A stretch of 40,253 nucleotides of DNA, taken from positions 1 to 40,253 of the forward strand of contig NZ_APJI01000003.1 of assembly GCF_000497575.1 (NCBI RefSeq). The letters run 5' to 3'. The position numbers and the translations under genes are program-made. This stretch comes from Afipia sp. OHSU_II-C1 (GTDB lineage: Bacteria; Pseudomonadota; Alphaproteobacteria; Rhizobiales; Xanthobacteraceae). Of the stretch, positions 8,375 to 16,311 are shown piece by piece (positions within the stretch are counted from its first letter, which is position 1; each line of letters starts with the position of its first letter). The notes below the pieces were generated by a model, which ran no database searches, was not told the origin of the DNA, and saw only the letters and a list, made by a program, of their open reading frames with translations.

Positions 8375-9122
8375 GGCCAGCTCCCAGATAGGCTTCCTTG
8401 ACCTGCGGGTGCTTGGTCAGCGTGGCGTAATCGCCCTCGGCCAGGACTTTGCCGCGCGTCAGCACGGTGATCGTATCGGACAGGTTGGCGACGACGTTGA
8501 GGTTATGTTCGACCATCAGGATCGTGTACTTCTGCGAGATGCGCTTGATCAGCGCGGCGACCTTGTCGATGTCCTCGTGGCCCATGCCGGCCATCGGCTC
8601 GTCGAGCAGCATCATTTCCGGATCGAGCGCCAGTGTGGTGGCGATCTCCAGCGCGCGCTTGCGGCCGTAGGGCATTTCCACCGCAGGCGTATTGGCGAAT
8701 TCGCTGAGACCGACATCCTCGAGCAGTTCCTGCGCGCGGCCATTGAAGCGGTCGAGCACCGACTTCGAGCGCCAGAAATCGAACGACGAGCCGTGCTGGC
8801 GCTGCAACGCGACCCGCACGTTCTCCAGCGCCGTCAGATGCGGGAACACCGCCGAGATCTGGAACGAGCGGACAAGACCCAGGCGCGCCACATCGGCCGG
8901 CGCCATCGCGGTAATGTCCTGCCCCTTATAGCGAATTTCGCCGCGCGTTGGTTTCAGGAACTTGGTCAGCAGGTTGAAGCATGTCGTCTTGCCGGCCCCG
9001 TTCGGGCCGATCAGTGCATGAATACTGCCGCGACGAACCTTCAGATTGACGTCGCTCACGGCCACAAAACCCGCGAACTCCTTGGTCAACCCAGAGGTTT
9101 CTAGAATGAACTCATCAGACAA
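8367..9122 (-). CDS. livG: ABC transporter ATP-binding protein LivG
   Basis: A 251-residue cytoplasmic ATPase, partner of LivF. Walker A is GPNGAGKTT near residue 38. The signature position reads MPYGRKRALEIA, a divergent form usual for LivG, and Walker B is MMLLDEPMAGMG. The start at 9122 is a TTG preceded by GGGGAAAT. It is the first gene of the importer unit, which continues livF, binding protein, livH, livM with no plausible internal promoter seen. Confidence 0.93.
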   Translation of the reverse strand: MSDEFILETSGLTKEFAGFVAVSDVNLKVRRGSIHALIGPNGAGKTTCFNLLTKFLKPTRGEIRYKGQDITAMAPADVARLGLVRSFQISAVFPHLTALENVRVALQRQHGSSFDFWRSKSVLDRFNGRAQELLEDVGLSEFANTPAVEMPYGRKRALEIATTLALDPEMMLLDEPMAGMGHEDIDKVAALIKRISQKYTILMVEHNLNVVANLSDTITVLTRGKVLAEGDYATLTKHPQVKEAYLGAGHE

Positions 9123-9467
9123 GTAATTTCCCCCTGTCAGCCTTCACGCAGGTTTTCCGCGCGTGGCCGTTTTGGTTGCCGAGTCCCCCGGCTGTCAGAA
9201 AGCCGCCCTCGACCCGTAACTCGGCCGGGAATATGCAGCGAATTGTTAGCGATGCGCAAGCTGCAATGCTGCCCAGCGCATGATGCGTAATGTGCAAAAA
9301 GTATAATGTCCACCGCCACCTAGGGCTATCCCGGCTCTCTTTCAGGTGCCCGGAAACGCATCGTTAAGCCTAATATTCGCCCAAGTCCCCTCTTCATCAA
9401 ATATTTCGACCGCAAACCGATGATTGCTGGCAAGGACTTTCCCTCAGTTGTATCGGGGATTGCGGCC
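9123..9467. other. Divergent intergenic region livG / PAS protein gene
   Basis: It must hold the promoters of the importer unit (leftward) and of the PAS-type gene (rightward). A TATAAT at 9302-9307 on the plus strand is the only good -10-like hexamer, and no matching -35 was found. If the downstream gene starts at 9420 rather than 9468 the gap is 297 bases. No RNA gene or repeat was seen. Confidence 0.5.
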
Positions 9468-10070
9468 ATGGATTTCGAAAGCGCAGGTCCGCCTGTCGTA
9501 AAGTCGATCAAGCAGCGCGAGCTTCTGAATTTCTGGCTGCGGCTCTATGCGAGGCACGAGCGCCTGCCGGCATTTGACGATTATCGTCCCGATCGCCTCG
9601 CCGATGAGCGCGACGACCTCGTCTACATCTTGGCCGACTGCTCCGGCGGCGCACCCCGGTTTTTCATCGAGAGCGACGGCGACCGGATGTCGATCGCATT
9701 CGGGACTGCCGGCAAGGGACGCGACCTTGAAGAATATATGGGCGCCAAACTCGCGCCGGTTGTCATGCCGATCTACCGGGAATGTGTCCGGAGGCAACTC
9801 CCGATGTTCACCATCTCGCAGGTCAGCGACCTTTACGGCCGCAAGGTCGATTACGAGCGGCTCCTGATGCCTTTCTCAGACGGTGACGGTGTCAACCGGA
9901 TCATCGCCTCGCTGAAGACGATTTCCGACGACGGCGGCTTCGAGATCAGAAACCTGATGCGGGCGAACGATATGCCGCCGAACTACAAGTTGCGCGCCGT
10001 CATCGACCGGGACCTGTTCCACAAGGCTCCCGGCCGGATCGCGCCCGGCGACACTATCGAGTTCGTCTAA
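9468..10070 (+). CDS. PAS_5 (DUF1457-type) domain protein
   Basis: A 200-residue soluble protein with a single PAS-like domain of the short alphaproteobacterial kind. It opens with KQRELLNFWLRLYARHERLP, followed by beta-rich segments (RFFIESDGDRMSIAF, GRKVDYERLLMPFSDGDGV). Proteins of this type are common in rhizobia, and ligand and partners are mostly unknown. No output domain is attached. The ATG at 9468 has GGGGA upstream; an alternative ATG at 9420 would add 16 residues. It converges on dctA with a 12-base gap. Domain assignment is by pattern only. Confidence 0.72.
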   Translation: MDFESAGPPVVKSIKQRELLNFWLRLYARHERLPAFDDYRPDRLADERDDLVYILADCSGGAPRFFIESDGDRMSIAFGTAGKGRDLEEYMGAKLAPVVMPIYRECVRRQLPMFTISQVSDLYGRKVDYERLLMPFSDGDGVNRIIASLKTISDDGGFEIRNLMRANDMPPNYKLRAVIDRDLFHKAPGRIAPGDTIEFV

Positions 10071-10082
10071 CAATTACGACGG

Positions 10083-11408
10083 CTATGCACGGACGTTTTC
10101 CATCGCCTCGCCGAGTTCGATGGGATGCGCCATCGCTTCGTGCAGCTTGTCCTTGTCGAGTTCGCCTTCCCAGCGGCTGATCACCACGGTCGCGACGCCG
10201 TTACCGATCAGGTTGGTCAGCGCGCGGCACTCGCTCATGAACTTGTCGATGCCGACCAGGATCGCCAGCGACGCGATCGGAATATCCGGCACGATCGCAA
10301 GTGTCGCCGCCAGCGTGATGAAACCTGCGCCGGTGACGCCCGATGCGCCTTTCGAGGTGATGATCGCAACGCCAAGAATGCCAAGCTCCTGCCAGATCGT
10401 CAGATGCGTGTTGGTCGCCTGCGCAAGGAATAGCGTCGCCAGCGTCATGTAGATGTTGGTGCCGTCGAGATTGAAGCTGTAGCCGGTGGGGATCACGAGA
10501 CCGACCACACCGCGCGATGCACCGAGCCGCTCCATCTTCTTGATCATGTTGGGCAGCACGGTTTCGGATGAGCTGGTGCCGAGCACAATCAGAAGCTCAT
10601 CCTTGATGTAGGCGATGAAGCGCAGGATGGAGAATCCCGCGAACCGCGCGATCCCGCCGAGCACCAGCAAGACGAACAACATGCTGGTCAGGTAGAAAGT
10701 ACCGATCAGCGCGACCAGATTCCACAACGCGCCGAGCCCGTAAGCGCCAACCGTAAAGGCCATCGCACCGAATGCGCCGATCGGCGCCGCACGGACGATG
10801 ATGCGGATCACGCCGAAGAAGACTTTCGCGGCCATGTCGATGGCATTTGCGATCGGTTCGCCCGCGGGTCCCATGAAGGCAATCGCGAAACCCGACAGGA
10901 TGGAGACCAGCAGCACCTGCAACAGATCGCCATTCGCCAGAGCGCCGATGAAACTGTTCGGGATGATCGCCATCAAGTGCGAGACGATTCCCTCTTCACT
11001 CGCCTTGTGGACGTAAGTCGCAACAGCCTTCGGATCGAGCGTCGCGGGATCGATGTTGAAACCGCTGCCGGGCTGAACGATTTCACCGACGAGCAGGCCC
11101 ACCGCCAGCGCGATCGTCGAGACGACTTCGAAATACAGCAGAGCCTTAAGGCCCACGCGCCCGACGCGCTTGAGATCGCCCATCGAGGAAATGCCGTGCA
11201 CCACCGTGCAGAAGATGACGGGCGCGATCATCATCTTGATCAGCGAGATGAAGCCGTCCCCGAGCGGCTTCAGCGCCTTGCCGGTGCCCGGATAGAAATG
11301 TCCGACCAGAACACCGAGTGCGATGGCAATCAGCACCTGAACATAAAGGATGGAATACCAGGGCGATTTTGTTGAGGCCGGTATTGATGGCGCGGCGGTG
11401 ACTGTCAT
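10083..11408 (-). CDS. dctA: C4-dicarboxylate:cation symporter DctA
   Basis: A 441-residue inner-membrane glutamate-transporter-fold symporter for succinate, fumarate and malate. Family motifs are clear: the serine-rich hairpin [16 protein letters not shown], then [21 protein letters not shown], which forms the cation and substrate site, and [11 protein letters not shown] in the second hairpin. The start MTVTAAPS at 11408 was preferred to an upstream in-frame codon at 11480 because DctA normally begins a few residues before the first helix ([14 protein letters not shown]). No dctB/dctD two-component pair is nearby and I saw no good sigma-54 site upstream, so regulation is unclear. Confidence 0.94.
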   Translation of the reverse strand: MTVTAAPSIPASTKSPWYSILYVQVLIAIALGVLVGHFYPGTGKALKPLGDGFISLIKMMIAPVIFCTVVHGISSMGDLKRVGRVGLKALLYFEVVSTIALAVGLLVGEIVQPGSGFNIDPATLDPKAVATYVHKASEEGIVSHLMAIIPNSFIGALANGDLLQVLLVSILSGFAIAFMGPAGEPIANAIDMAAKVFFGVIRIIVRAAPIGAFGAMAFTVGAYGLGALWNLVALIGTFYLTSMLFVLLVLGGIARFAGFSILRFIAYIKDELLIVLGTSSSETVLPNMIKKMERLGASRGVVGLVIPTGYSFNLDGTNIYMTLATLFLAQATNTHLTIWQELGILGVAIITSKGASGVTGAGFITLAATLAIVPDIPIASLAILVGIDKFMSECRALTNLIGNGVATVVISRWEGELDKDKLHEAMAHPIELGEAMENVRA

Positions 11409-11542
11409 CGGAGATATCCTGAGGGAAGAGCGCGGACGGTAAAATGGCACGTCCCGCGACGGTGCGCCAGAACGTCGCACCCCTCAAGGAAAATCAGCGG
11501 ATCAATAACGTTTTATCGGCAGCATCCTGACGAAGGTTCCGT

Positions 11543-11559
11543 GCCGCAGCTTCGTGCGG
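11543..11559 (-). terminator. Small hairpin downstream of ArsC-like gene
   Basis: A GCCGCA arm (from 11543) pairs with TGCGGC (ending about 11559) right after the ArsC-like stop codon at 11561. It has no T-run and a short stem, so termination is tentative. Confidence 0.35.
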
Positions 11560-11560
11560 C

Positions 11561-11914
11561 CTACCCGACCACCGCCGCGTAGTTCTCCGGCTTGAAGCCG
11601 ACCAGCAGCTTGCCGCGAACTTCAAGAACGGGACGCTTGATCATGGACGGCTGAGCAAGCATCAGTGCCATCGCCTTCTTCTCTGTGAGGTTGGCCTTGT
11701 CGGCATCCGGCAACTTCCGGAATGTGGTGCCGGCCCGGTTCAGCAAGGTTTCCCAGCCGACGGTCTTGCTCCAGCGCGCAAGGCGGTCCTTGTCGATGCC
11801 GGCGGTCTTGTAGTCGTGAAAACTGTAGTCGACACCATGCTTGTCCAGCCACGCGCGCGCCTTCTTCATCGTGTCGCAGTTCTTGATGCCGTAGATGGTG
11901 ATGGGCAAGCTCAA
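11561..11914 (-). CDS. ArsC/Spx-family thioredoxin-fold protein (YffB-like)
   Basis: A 117-residue cytosolic protein of the arsenate reductase (ArsC)/Spx superfamily. The active-site region is IYGIKNCDTMKKA with the conserved cysteine at C13. The C-terminal part has IKRPVLEVRGKLLVGF, whose RP segment is a family hallmark. Length and sequence fit the YffB branch, whose function is uncertain, better than true ArsC, and there are no ars genes nearby. The start is a TTG at 11914; a second TTG two codons later sits at a better distance from GAGGG. It follows the RNA ligase-like gene by 24 bases and is probably cotranscribed with it. Confidence 0.86.
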   Translation of the reverse strand: MSLPITIYGIKNCDTMKKARAWLDKHGVDYSFHDYKTAGIDKDRLARWSKTVGWETLLNRAGTTFRKLPDADKANLTEKKAMALMLAQPSMIKRPVLEVRGKLLVGFKPENYAAVVG

Positions 11915-11938
11915 TCCCTCGCATTTCTGAAACAGGAT

Positions 11939-12529
11939 TTAGCGCTGTAGCGGCCAGCGCGCGAGATGATTGTGCACTCCCTGGCCGACAAGGCTGTGCA
12001 CGAAAACGAAATCGGTCACGGTCCAGCCGAGCGATTCAATCGGGTGCTCGTCCACCAGCCGCCTGTCGTAAAGCAACGTCATATGCGGTGTGAAATGCCG
12101 CGTCACCCACCGGCCACGGCCAGCTCTTGTGATGGCCTCGCCCACGGCGCGGTGAAGCCCCAGCAGCGGGATAACGTCCCCGCCTGCCCGCAGTACAAAG
12201 GGCCTTGCCTTTTTCCTGCTGGTGAAGCTCAGGGCACGATCAAAGCTGATCTCGAACGGCGGCATTGAAACTGCCGGTGCCGCCGCGCAAACCGTCTCCA
12301 TAAGTTTCCGGGGCAAACCGTTGTATGAGCCGAGATAGTGCAGCGTGACATGGAGCCGCCTCGGCGAAAGCGGCTCGCCTCTTAATCCATGACGGGCACG
12401 AAGCTCCGGAATCAGGTTGCTGATGCGATCAGCCATACTCGCCGGCGGCACCACGGCCAGGAACAATCCGTCCGTAGGCTCATGCAAGAGCTGATGCTCA
12501 AACCCTTGAAAAACAAGCTGTTCGGGCAT
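11939..12529 (-). CDS. 2'-5' RNA ligase family protein (RNA 2',3'-cyclic phosphodiesterase, ThpR-like)
   Basis: A 196-residue protein of the 2H phosphoesterase superfamily. The two catalytic H-x-T motifs are present: H60-V-T62 in RLHVTLHYLG and H149-M-T151 in HMTLLYD. Bacterial members hydrolyse 2',3'-cyclic phosphates on RNA, and the physiological substrate is unclear. The ATG at 12529 was chosen over an in-frame TTG at 12550. It lies upstream of the ArsC-like gene on the same strand. Its 5' end is separated from the divergent arsR-type gene by ~135 bases holding that gene's operator. Confidence 0.86.
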   Translation of the reverse strand: MPEQLVFQGFEHQLLHEPTDGLFLAVVPPASMADRISNLIPELRARHGLRGEPLSPRRLHVTLHYLGSYNGLPRKLMETVCAAAPAVSMPPFEISFDRALSFTSRKKARPFVLRAGGDVIPLLGLHRAVGEAITRAGRGRWVTRHFTPHMTLLYDRRLVDEHPIESLGWTVTDFVFVHSLVGQGVHNHLARWPLQR

Positions 12530-12609
12530 GATCTGAACCTGCTTGCGCAACAGAACAAACAGCGAACATTATTGCTGCGGAAGTCCGAGATGCAAGGGGA
12601 TTTTCGGGC

Positions 12610-12655
12610 TTGACGATGAGATCTGCTCATCGTATTTAAGCATCTACTTAAATAC
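12610..12655 (+). promoter_or_regulatory. Promoter with two dyads controlling the ArsR-SRPBCC unit
   Basis: A sigma-70-like promoter, TTGACG (12610-12615) and TATTTA (12633-12638), has the ideal 17-base spacing. Two perfect dyads overlap it. CGATGAG (12614-12620) and CTCATCG (12626-12632) fill the spacer. GTATTTAAG (12632-12640) and CTTAAATAC (12647-12655), 6 bases apart, cover the -10. The second has the size and A+T-rich form of ArsR/SmtB operators, so autorepression by the regulator encoded 10 bases downstream is the likely role. Confidence 0.72.
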
Positions 12656-12665
12656 AGGTTGAACC

Positions 12666-13004
12666 ATGCCAGCAGACTCTCTCGACATGACCTTCAAGGC
12701 TCTCGCCGATCCCACGCGGCGCGCGATCCTCGCCCGCCTCGCGCTTGGCGAGACCTCCGTGCAGGAACTGGCGAAGCCGTTCGACATGAGCCTCCCCGCC
12801 GTCTCCCAGCACCTGAAAGTTCTGGAGACCGCCGGCCTCGTCACGCGCGGGCGCACGGCCCAGTGGCGGCCCTGCCGCCTCGAACCCAAGGCGCTGAAGG
12901 AAGCGACCGAATGGCTCGATCAATATCGGCGGTTCTGGGAGGAGAGCTTCGGCAAGCTCGATCTGTATTTGAAAGACATCCAGTCAAAGGAAACAGACTC
13001 ATGA
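12666..13004 (+). CDS. ArsR family winged-helix transcriptional regulator
   Basis: A 112-residue DNA-binding protein. The ArsR fold is evident: FKALADPTRRAILARLALGE at the N-terminus, then the helix-turn-helix SVQELAKPFDMSLPAVSQHL (about residues 31-50) and the wing VTRGRTAQWRPCRL. No metal-binding CxC motif of ArsR/SmtB sensors is present. It matches the subgroup paired with SRPBCC (AHSA1) proteins, probably sensing a small molecule or acting as a simple repressor. Its stop codon overlaps the ATG of the SRPBCC gene (ATGA at 13001-13004). Confidence 0.92.
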   Translation: MPADSLDMTFKALADPTRRAILARLALGETSVQELAKPFDMSLPAVSQHLKVLETAGLVTRGRTAQWRPCRLEPKALKEATEWLDQYRRFWEESFGKLDLYLKDIQSKETDS

Positions 13005-13486
13005 CAGCGGCGACTCTCAAGGTCAGGGCAAGCTCACCGGCCGATCAGCCCACCATCACCATGGAACGCGAATTCGATGCACCGCCGGATGTGCTGTTCC
13101 GCGCCTTCACCGAGGCCGAGGCGTTGAAGGCCTGGTACGGCCCCAACGGCTTCACCATCACGGTTCTCGCGATGGACTTTCGCGTCGGCGGCCTGTTCCG
13201 CTTCACCATGCATGGTCCGGACGGCACCGATTATCCGAACCGCATCGAGTATCGCGACATCACGCCGGCAGAACGCCTCGACTATCGCCACGGTTCGGAC
13301 ATCGACAACGATCCGAACGCATTCGAGGTCACGACCACCTTCAAGGCACTTGGCTCAAAGCGTACGCTGCTGACCAGGACGTCAGTCTTCCCGTCCGTCG
13401 AGGCGCGCAATGCCGTCATGAAGTTCGGTGCGGTCGAACTCGGCATGCAGACGCTGGAGAAGCTGGCTGCCTATGTAAAGGGGTAA
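13001..13486 (+). CDS. SRPBCC domain protein (AHSA1-like)
   Basis: A 161-residue helix-grip protein of the AHSA1/START-like superfamily, which encloses a hydrophobic ligand cavity. Typical features are ITMEREFDAPPDVLFRAFTEAEALKAWYGP near residue 20 (given as the family opening), VGGLFRFTMHGPDG in the middle and a C-terminal helix GAVELGMQTLEKLAAYV. The ligand is unknown. Translation is coupled to the upstream ArsR gene through a 4-base overlap, so regulator and ligand-binding protein are made together. A strong hairpin follows. Confidence 0.9.
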   Translation: MTAATLKVRASSPADQPTITMEREFDAPPDVLFRAFTEAEALKAWYGPNGFTITVLAMDFRVGGLFRFTMHGPDGTDYPNRIEYRDITPAERLDYRHGSDIDNDPNAFEVTTTFKALGSKRTLLTRTSVFPSVEARNAVMKFGAVELGMQTLEKLAAYVKG

Positions 13487-13499
13487 CGCGGCCCCGAAC

Positions 13500-13537
13500 A
13501 ACGCCGCCGGTGACGCGCAAGCATCATCGGCGGCGTT
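13500..13537 (+). terminator. Hairpin terminator after the SRPBCC gene
   Basis: AACGCCGCCG (13500-13509) pairs perfectly with CGGCGGCGTT (13528-13537), 14 bases past the stop codon. A short T-containing stretch (CTGTTT) follows within a few bases, so it is probably the end of the two-gene transcript. Confidence 0.62.
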
Positions 13538-13612
13538 ACGCTGTTTGAAATGCAAGACCGCCAATTGCCGAATCTGGCGTAGAGTAAGTCCATATCCGCT
13601 GGGGAAGCGAAG

Positions 13613-13771
13613 ATGGAATTTACCGCGCTATTTCTGGCCGCTGCGATCGTGATGTGTGTCGCGTGGCGCGGCTCGCGAGCGCTTGCAATGTCCCTATTCG
13701 CCGTGCTGCTGATCGCGTGCGTCGCGACTTACCTTCATCACGCAACTGACACGCTCAAGCTGTCGTTCTGA
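13613..13771 (+). CDS. Small membrane protein, DUF5993-like
   Basis: A 52-residue protein with two hydrophobic segments (FTALFLAAAIVMCVAW and AMSLFAVLLIACVATYL) separated by a basic turn RGSR, ending HHATDTLKLSF. The ATG at 13613 is preceded by GGGGAAG. The stop lies 10 bases before the DsbB-like gene, so both are one unit. Small proteins of this form encoded just before dsbB-like genes in rhizobia are, to my recollection, grouped as DUF5993. The function is unknown; an accessory role to the DsbB-like protein is a guess from context. Confidence 0.78.
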   Translation: MEFTALFLAAAIVMCVAWRGSRALAMSLFAVLLIACVATYLHHATDTLKLSF

Positions 13772-13781
13772 GGCGCATCGC

Positions 13782-14330
13782 ATGTCCCCGGAACGCGCCG
13801 TCACCTTCGACGCCCTCGGCCTCTACGGTGTTGCTGCGGTGCTCGCCGCGGCGTTTGCCGCGCAGTTCATGCTGAACGAACTGCCCTGCCCGCTGTGCCT
13901 GCTTCAGCGCATCATGTTCGCGGCACTCGCCATCGGGCCAATGCTGAACATCCGCTTCGGGCCACGGCCCAGCCACTACGCGCTATCGCTGCTGGCGGCT
14001 CTGATCGGAGCGATGGTTTCGACGCGTCAGGTTCTGTTGCACATCATGCCCGGTGACGCCGGCTACCGCTCGGCGCTGCTCGGCTATCATTACTATACGT
14101 GGGCGCTGCTGGGATTCATTGTGGCCATCGCAATGATCGCAATCGTCCTGCTGTTCGACAGGCAGTTCGAGAAGCAGGAATCCGTGCCGCCTGCGATGAC
14201 CACCTTCGCGCACACGGCGGTGTGGCTGGTCATCGGGCTGACGGCGCTGAATGTGATCTCGACACTGCTGGAATGCGGGTTCGGTGCGTGCGCCGACAAC
14301 CCGGTCGTCTATGAGTTGCTGAAACGCTGA
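13782..14330 (+). CDS. DsbB-like disulfide bond formation protein, atypical
   Basis: A 182-residue inner-membrane protein that would reoxidise a DsbA-type thiol oxidase and pass electrons to quinone. The first cysteine pair is the expected C36-PL-C39 after helix 1. E. coli DsbB has its second pair in the periplasmic loop between helices 3 and 4, but that loop (near residues 89-104) has no cysteine here. A pair instead lies at C165 and C170, after an extra fifth hydrophobic segment (about 143-163). By topology this C-terminal tail would also be periplasmic. It is cotranscribed with the 52-residue gene upstream, and its stop codon lies in a terminator stem. Confidence 0.87.
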   Translation: MSPERAVTFDALGLYGVAAVLAAAFAAQFMLNELPCPLCLLQRIMFAALAIGPMLNIRFGPRPSHYALSLLAALIGAMVSTRQVLLHIMPGDAGYRSALLGYHYYTWALLGFIVAIAMIAIVLLFDRQFEKQESVPPAMTTFAHTAVWLVIGLTALNVISTLLECGFGACADNPVVYELLKR

Positions 14331-14356
14331 CGCGGGCTCTCGCCCGCATCAGCGTT
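14323..14356. terminator. Bidirectional terminator overlapping the dsbB stop codon
   Basis: AACGCTGA-C-GCGGGC (14323-14337) pairs with GCCCGC-A-TCAGCGTT (14342-14356): 14 pairs with one mismatch and a TCTC loop. The stop codon TGA (14328-14330) is inside the left arm. It separates two converging units, dsbB and ilvD, and could end both. Confidence 0.7.
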
Positions 14357-14361
14357 AGCTA

Positions 14362-16212
14362 TTACTTCTCGACCTGAGACACATCGCGAACGGCGCCGCG
14401 CGACGCGTTTGTTGTCAGCGCCGCGTAAGCGCGCAACGCAGGTGACACCACGCGCTGCCGGTCGACGGGCTTCCAGGCCGCACTGCCCCTGGCTTCCATC
14501 GCCGCGCGACGAGCAGCAAGCACGGCATCGTCAAGCTCGACGCTGATGATGCGGTTCGGGATATCGATCAGGATCGGATCGCCGGTCTCCACGAGACCAA
14601 TCAATCCGCCTTCAGCCGCTTCCGGTGACACGTGACCGATCGAAAGGCCCGAGCTTCCACCCGAGAACCGGCCGTCGGTCACCAGCGCGCACACCTTGCC
14701 GAGGCCTTTCGACTTCAGATAGCTGGTCGGATACAGCATCTCCTGCATACCGGGACCACCCTTCGGGCCTTCGTAACGCACGACGACCACCTCGCCGGGC
14801 TTCACGCGGTTGCCGAGAATGCCGGACACCGCGTCATCCTGGCTTTCGAAGACATGCGCCGTGCCGCGGAACGTCAGGATCGATTCATCCACGCCGGCGG
14901 TCTTAACGATGCAACCTTCCGGCGCGATGTTGCCGAACAGCACGGCAAGTCCGCCGTCCTTCGAGAACGGATGCTCAGCCGAGCGGATGACGCCCTTCTG
15001 GCGATCGGTGTCCAGTTCGTCCCACCGCGCGGACTGGCTGAAAGCGACCTGCGTCGGCACGCCGCCGGGTGCGGCGCGGAAAAAATTACGCACCGACTCG
15101 CTGTTGGTGCGTCCGATGTCCCAGCGGTTGAGCGCATCGGCCATGGTCGGCGCGTGCACGGTCGGTAGACTGGTATCGATCAATCCGGCGCGTTCGAGTT
15201 CGCCGAGAATGGCCATGACACCACCGGCGCGGTGAACGTCTTCCATGTGAACGTCGTTCTTGGCCGGTGCAACCTTGCAGAGGCACGGCACACGGCGCGA
15301 CAGCCGGTCGATGTCGGCGATGGAGAAATCGACCTCGCCTTCCTGCGCGGCCGCCAGAAGATGCAGCACGGTGTTGGTCGATCCGCCCATGGCGATATCG
15401 AGGCTCATCGCGTTCTCGAAGGCCGCGACGTTCGCGATGTTGCGCGGCAGCGCGCTCGCATCATCCTGCTCGTACCAGCGGCGCGCGAGATCGACGATCA
15501 CATGGCCTGCTTCGCGGAACAGCCGCTCGCGATCGGCATGGGTCGCCAGCACCGAACCATTGCCCGGCAGCGACAGGCCCAGCGCTTCGGTCAGACAGTT
15601 CATCGAGTTCGCGGTGAACATGCCCGAGCACGATCCGCAGGTCGGACACGCCGAGCGCTCGACCGCCGCGACTTCCTGATCGGTGTAGCTGTCGTCGGCG
15701 GCAACGATCATCGCATCGATCAGATCGACCGAACGCTTGGCGCCTTTCACGACGACTTTGCCGGCTTCCATCGGTCCACCGGAGACGAACACGGTCGGGA
15801 TGTTCAGCCGCATCGCCGCCATCAGCATGCCGGGCGTGATCTTGTCGCAGTTGGAAATGCACACCAGCGCGTCGGCGCAATGCGCGTTGACCATGTACTC
15901 GACCGCGTCGGCGATCAGTTCGCGGCTCGGCAATGAGTAGAGCATGCCGCTGTGGCCCATCGCGATGCCGTCATCGACGGCGATGGTGTTGAATTCCTTG
16001 GCGACGCCGCCTGCCGCTTCGATCTCGCCAGCCACGAGTTGCCCGAGATCCTTCAGATGCACATGGCCCGGCACGAACTGGGTGAAGCTGTTGGCGATGG
16101 CGATGATCGGCTTGCCGAAATCTGCATCCTTCATGCCCGTCGCACGCCAGAGGCCGCGGGCGCCGGCCATGTTGCGGCCGTGGGTGGAGGTTCTGGAGCG
16201 GTATGCCGGCAT
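14362..16212 (-). CDS. ilvD: Dihydroxy-acid dehydratase
   Basis: A 616-residue iron-sulfur enzyme that dehydrates 2,3-dihydroxy-isovalerate and -methylvalerate to the 2-oxo acids in valine, leucine, isoleucine and pantothenate synthesis. Length equals that of E. coli IlvD. Cluster cysteines are C122 (CISNCDK), C192 and C195 (CPTCGSCSG), and the C-terminal catalytic region [17 protein letters not shown] is intact. The ATG at 16212 follows GAGGGA. It is transcribed alone, divergent from a LysR regulator. A perfect 8 bp dyad 17 bases before its start suggests dedicated control. Confidence 0.96.
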   Translation of the reverse strand: MPAYRSRTSTHGRNMAGARGLWRATGMKDADFGKPIIAIANSFTQFVPGHVHLKDLGQLVAGEIEAAGGVAKEFNTIAVDDGIAMGHSGMLYSLPSRELIADAVEYMVNAHCADALVCISNCDKITPGMLMAAMRLNIPTVFVSGGPMEAGKVVVKGAKRSVDLIDAMIVAADDSYTDQEVAAVERSACPTCGSCSGMFTANSMNCLTEALGLSLPGNGSVLATHADRERLFREAGHVIVDLARRWYEQDDASALPRNIANVAAFENAMSLDIAMGGSTNTVLHLLAAAQEGEVDFSIADIDRLSRRVPCLCKVAPAKNDVHMEDVHRAGGVMAILGELERAGLIDTSLPTVHAPTMADALNRWDIGRTNSESVRNFFRAAPGGVPTQVAFSQSARWDELDTDRQKGVIRSAEHPFSKDGGLAVLFGNIAPEGCIVKTAGVDESILTFRGTAHVFESQDDAVSGILGNRVKPGEVVVVRYEGPKGGPGMQEMLYPTSYLKSKGLGKVCALVTDGRFSGGSSGLSIGHVSPEAAEGGLIGLVETGDPILIDIPNRIISVELDDAVLAARRAAMEARGSAAWKPVDRQRVVSPALRAYAALTTNASRGAVRDVSQVEK

Positions 16213-16228
16213 GGTTGTTCCCTCTTTT

Positions 16229-16245
16229 ATTGGAACGGTTCCAAT
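16229..16245. promoter_or_regulatory. Perfect dyad between ilvD and the LysR gene
   Basis: ATTGGAAC (16229-16236) and GTTCCAAT (16238-16245) are perfect inverted repeats around one base. The site lies 17 bases upstream of the ilvD start and 67 bases from the LysR gene start, a good place for an operator. The form is not the usual LysR T-N11-A box. TATT (16276-16279) and AATA (16288-16291), nearer the LysR gene, fit that better. Confidence 0.5.
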
Positions 16246-16311
16246 AATGGGGTTCTTTGATCCTGTAAAATATATTATTCAGAGAAAAATAGGTCACTCA
16301 GAGTATTAATA

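Noticed and set aside
11409..11560. Sigma-54 promoter for dctA
   Set aside because: TGGCGC occurs on the minus strand but no TTGC element lies at the required spacing.
11561..11914. Arsenate reductase of an arsenic operon
   Set aside because: The protein is of the YffB branch and no arsenic pump or arsenic-type regulator is linked; the ArsR-family gene at 12666 lacks metal ligands and belongs to the SRPBCC unit.
12659..13486. 275-codon frame seeming to fuse another protein to SRPBCC
   Set aside because: Its first part is the ArsR gene read in the wrong frame; the two real genes overlap only by ATGA.
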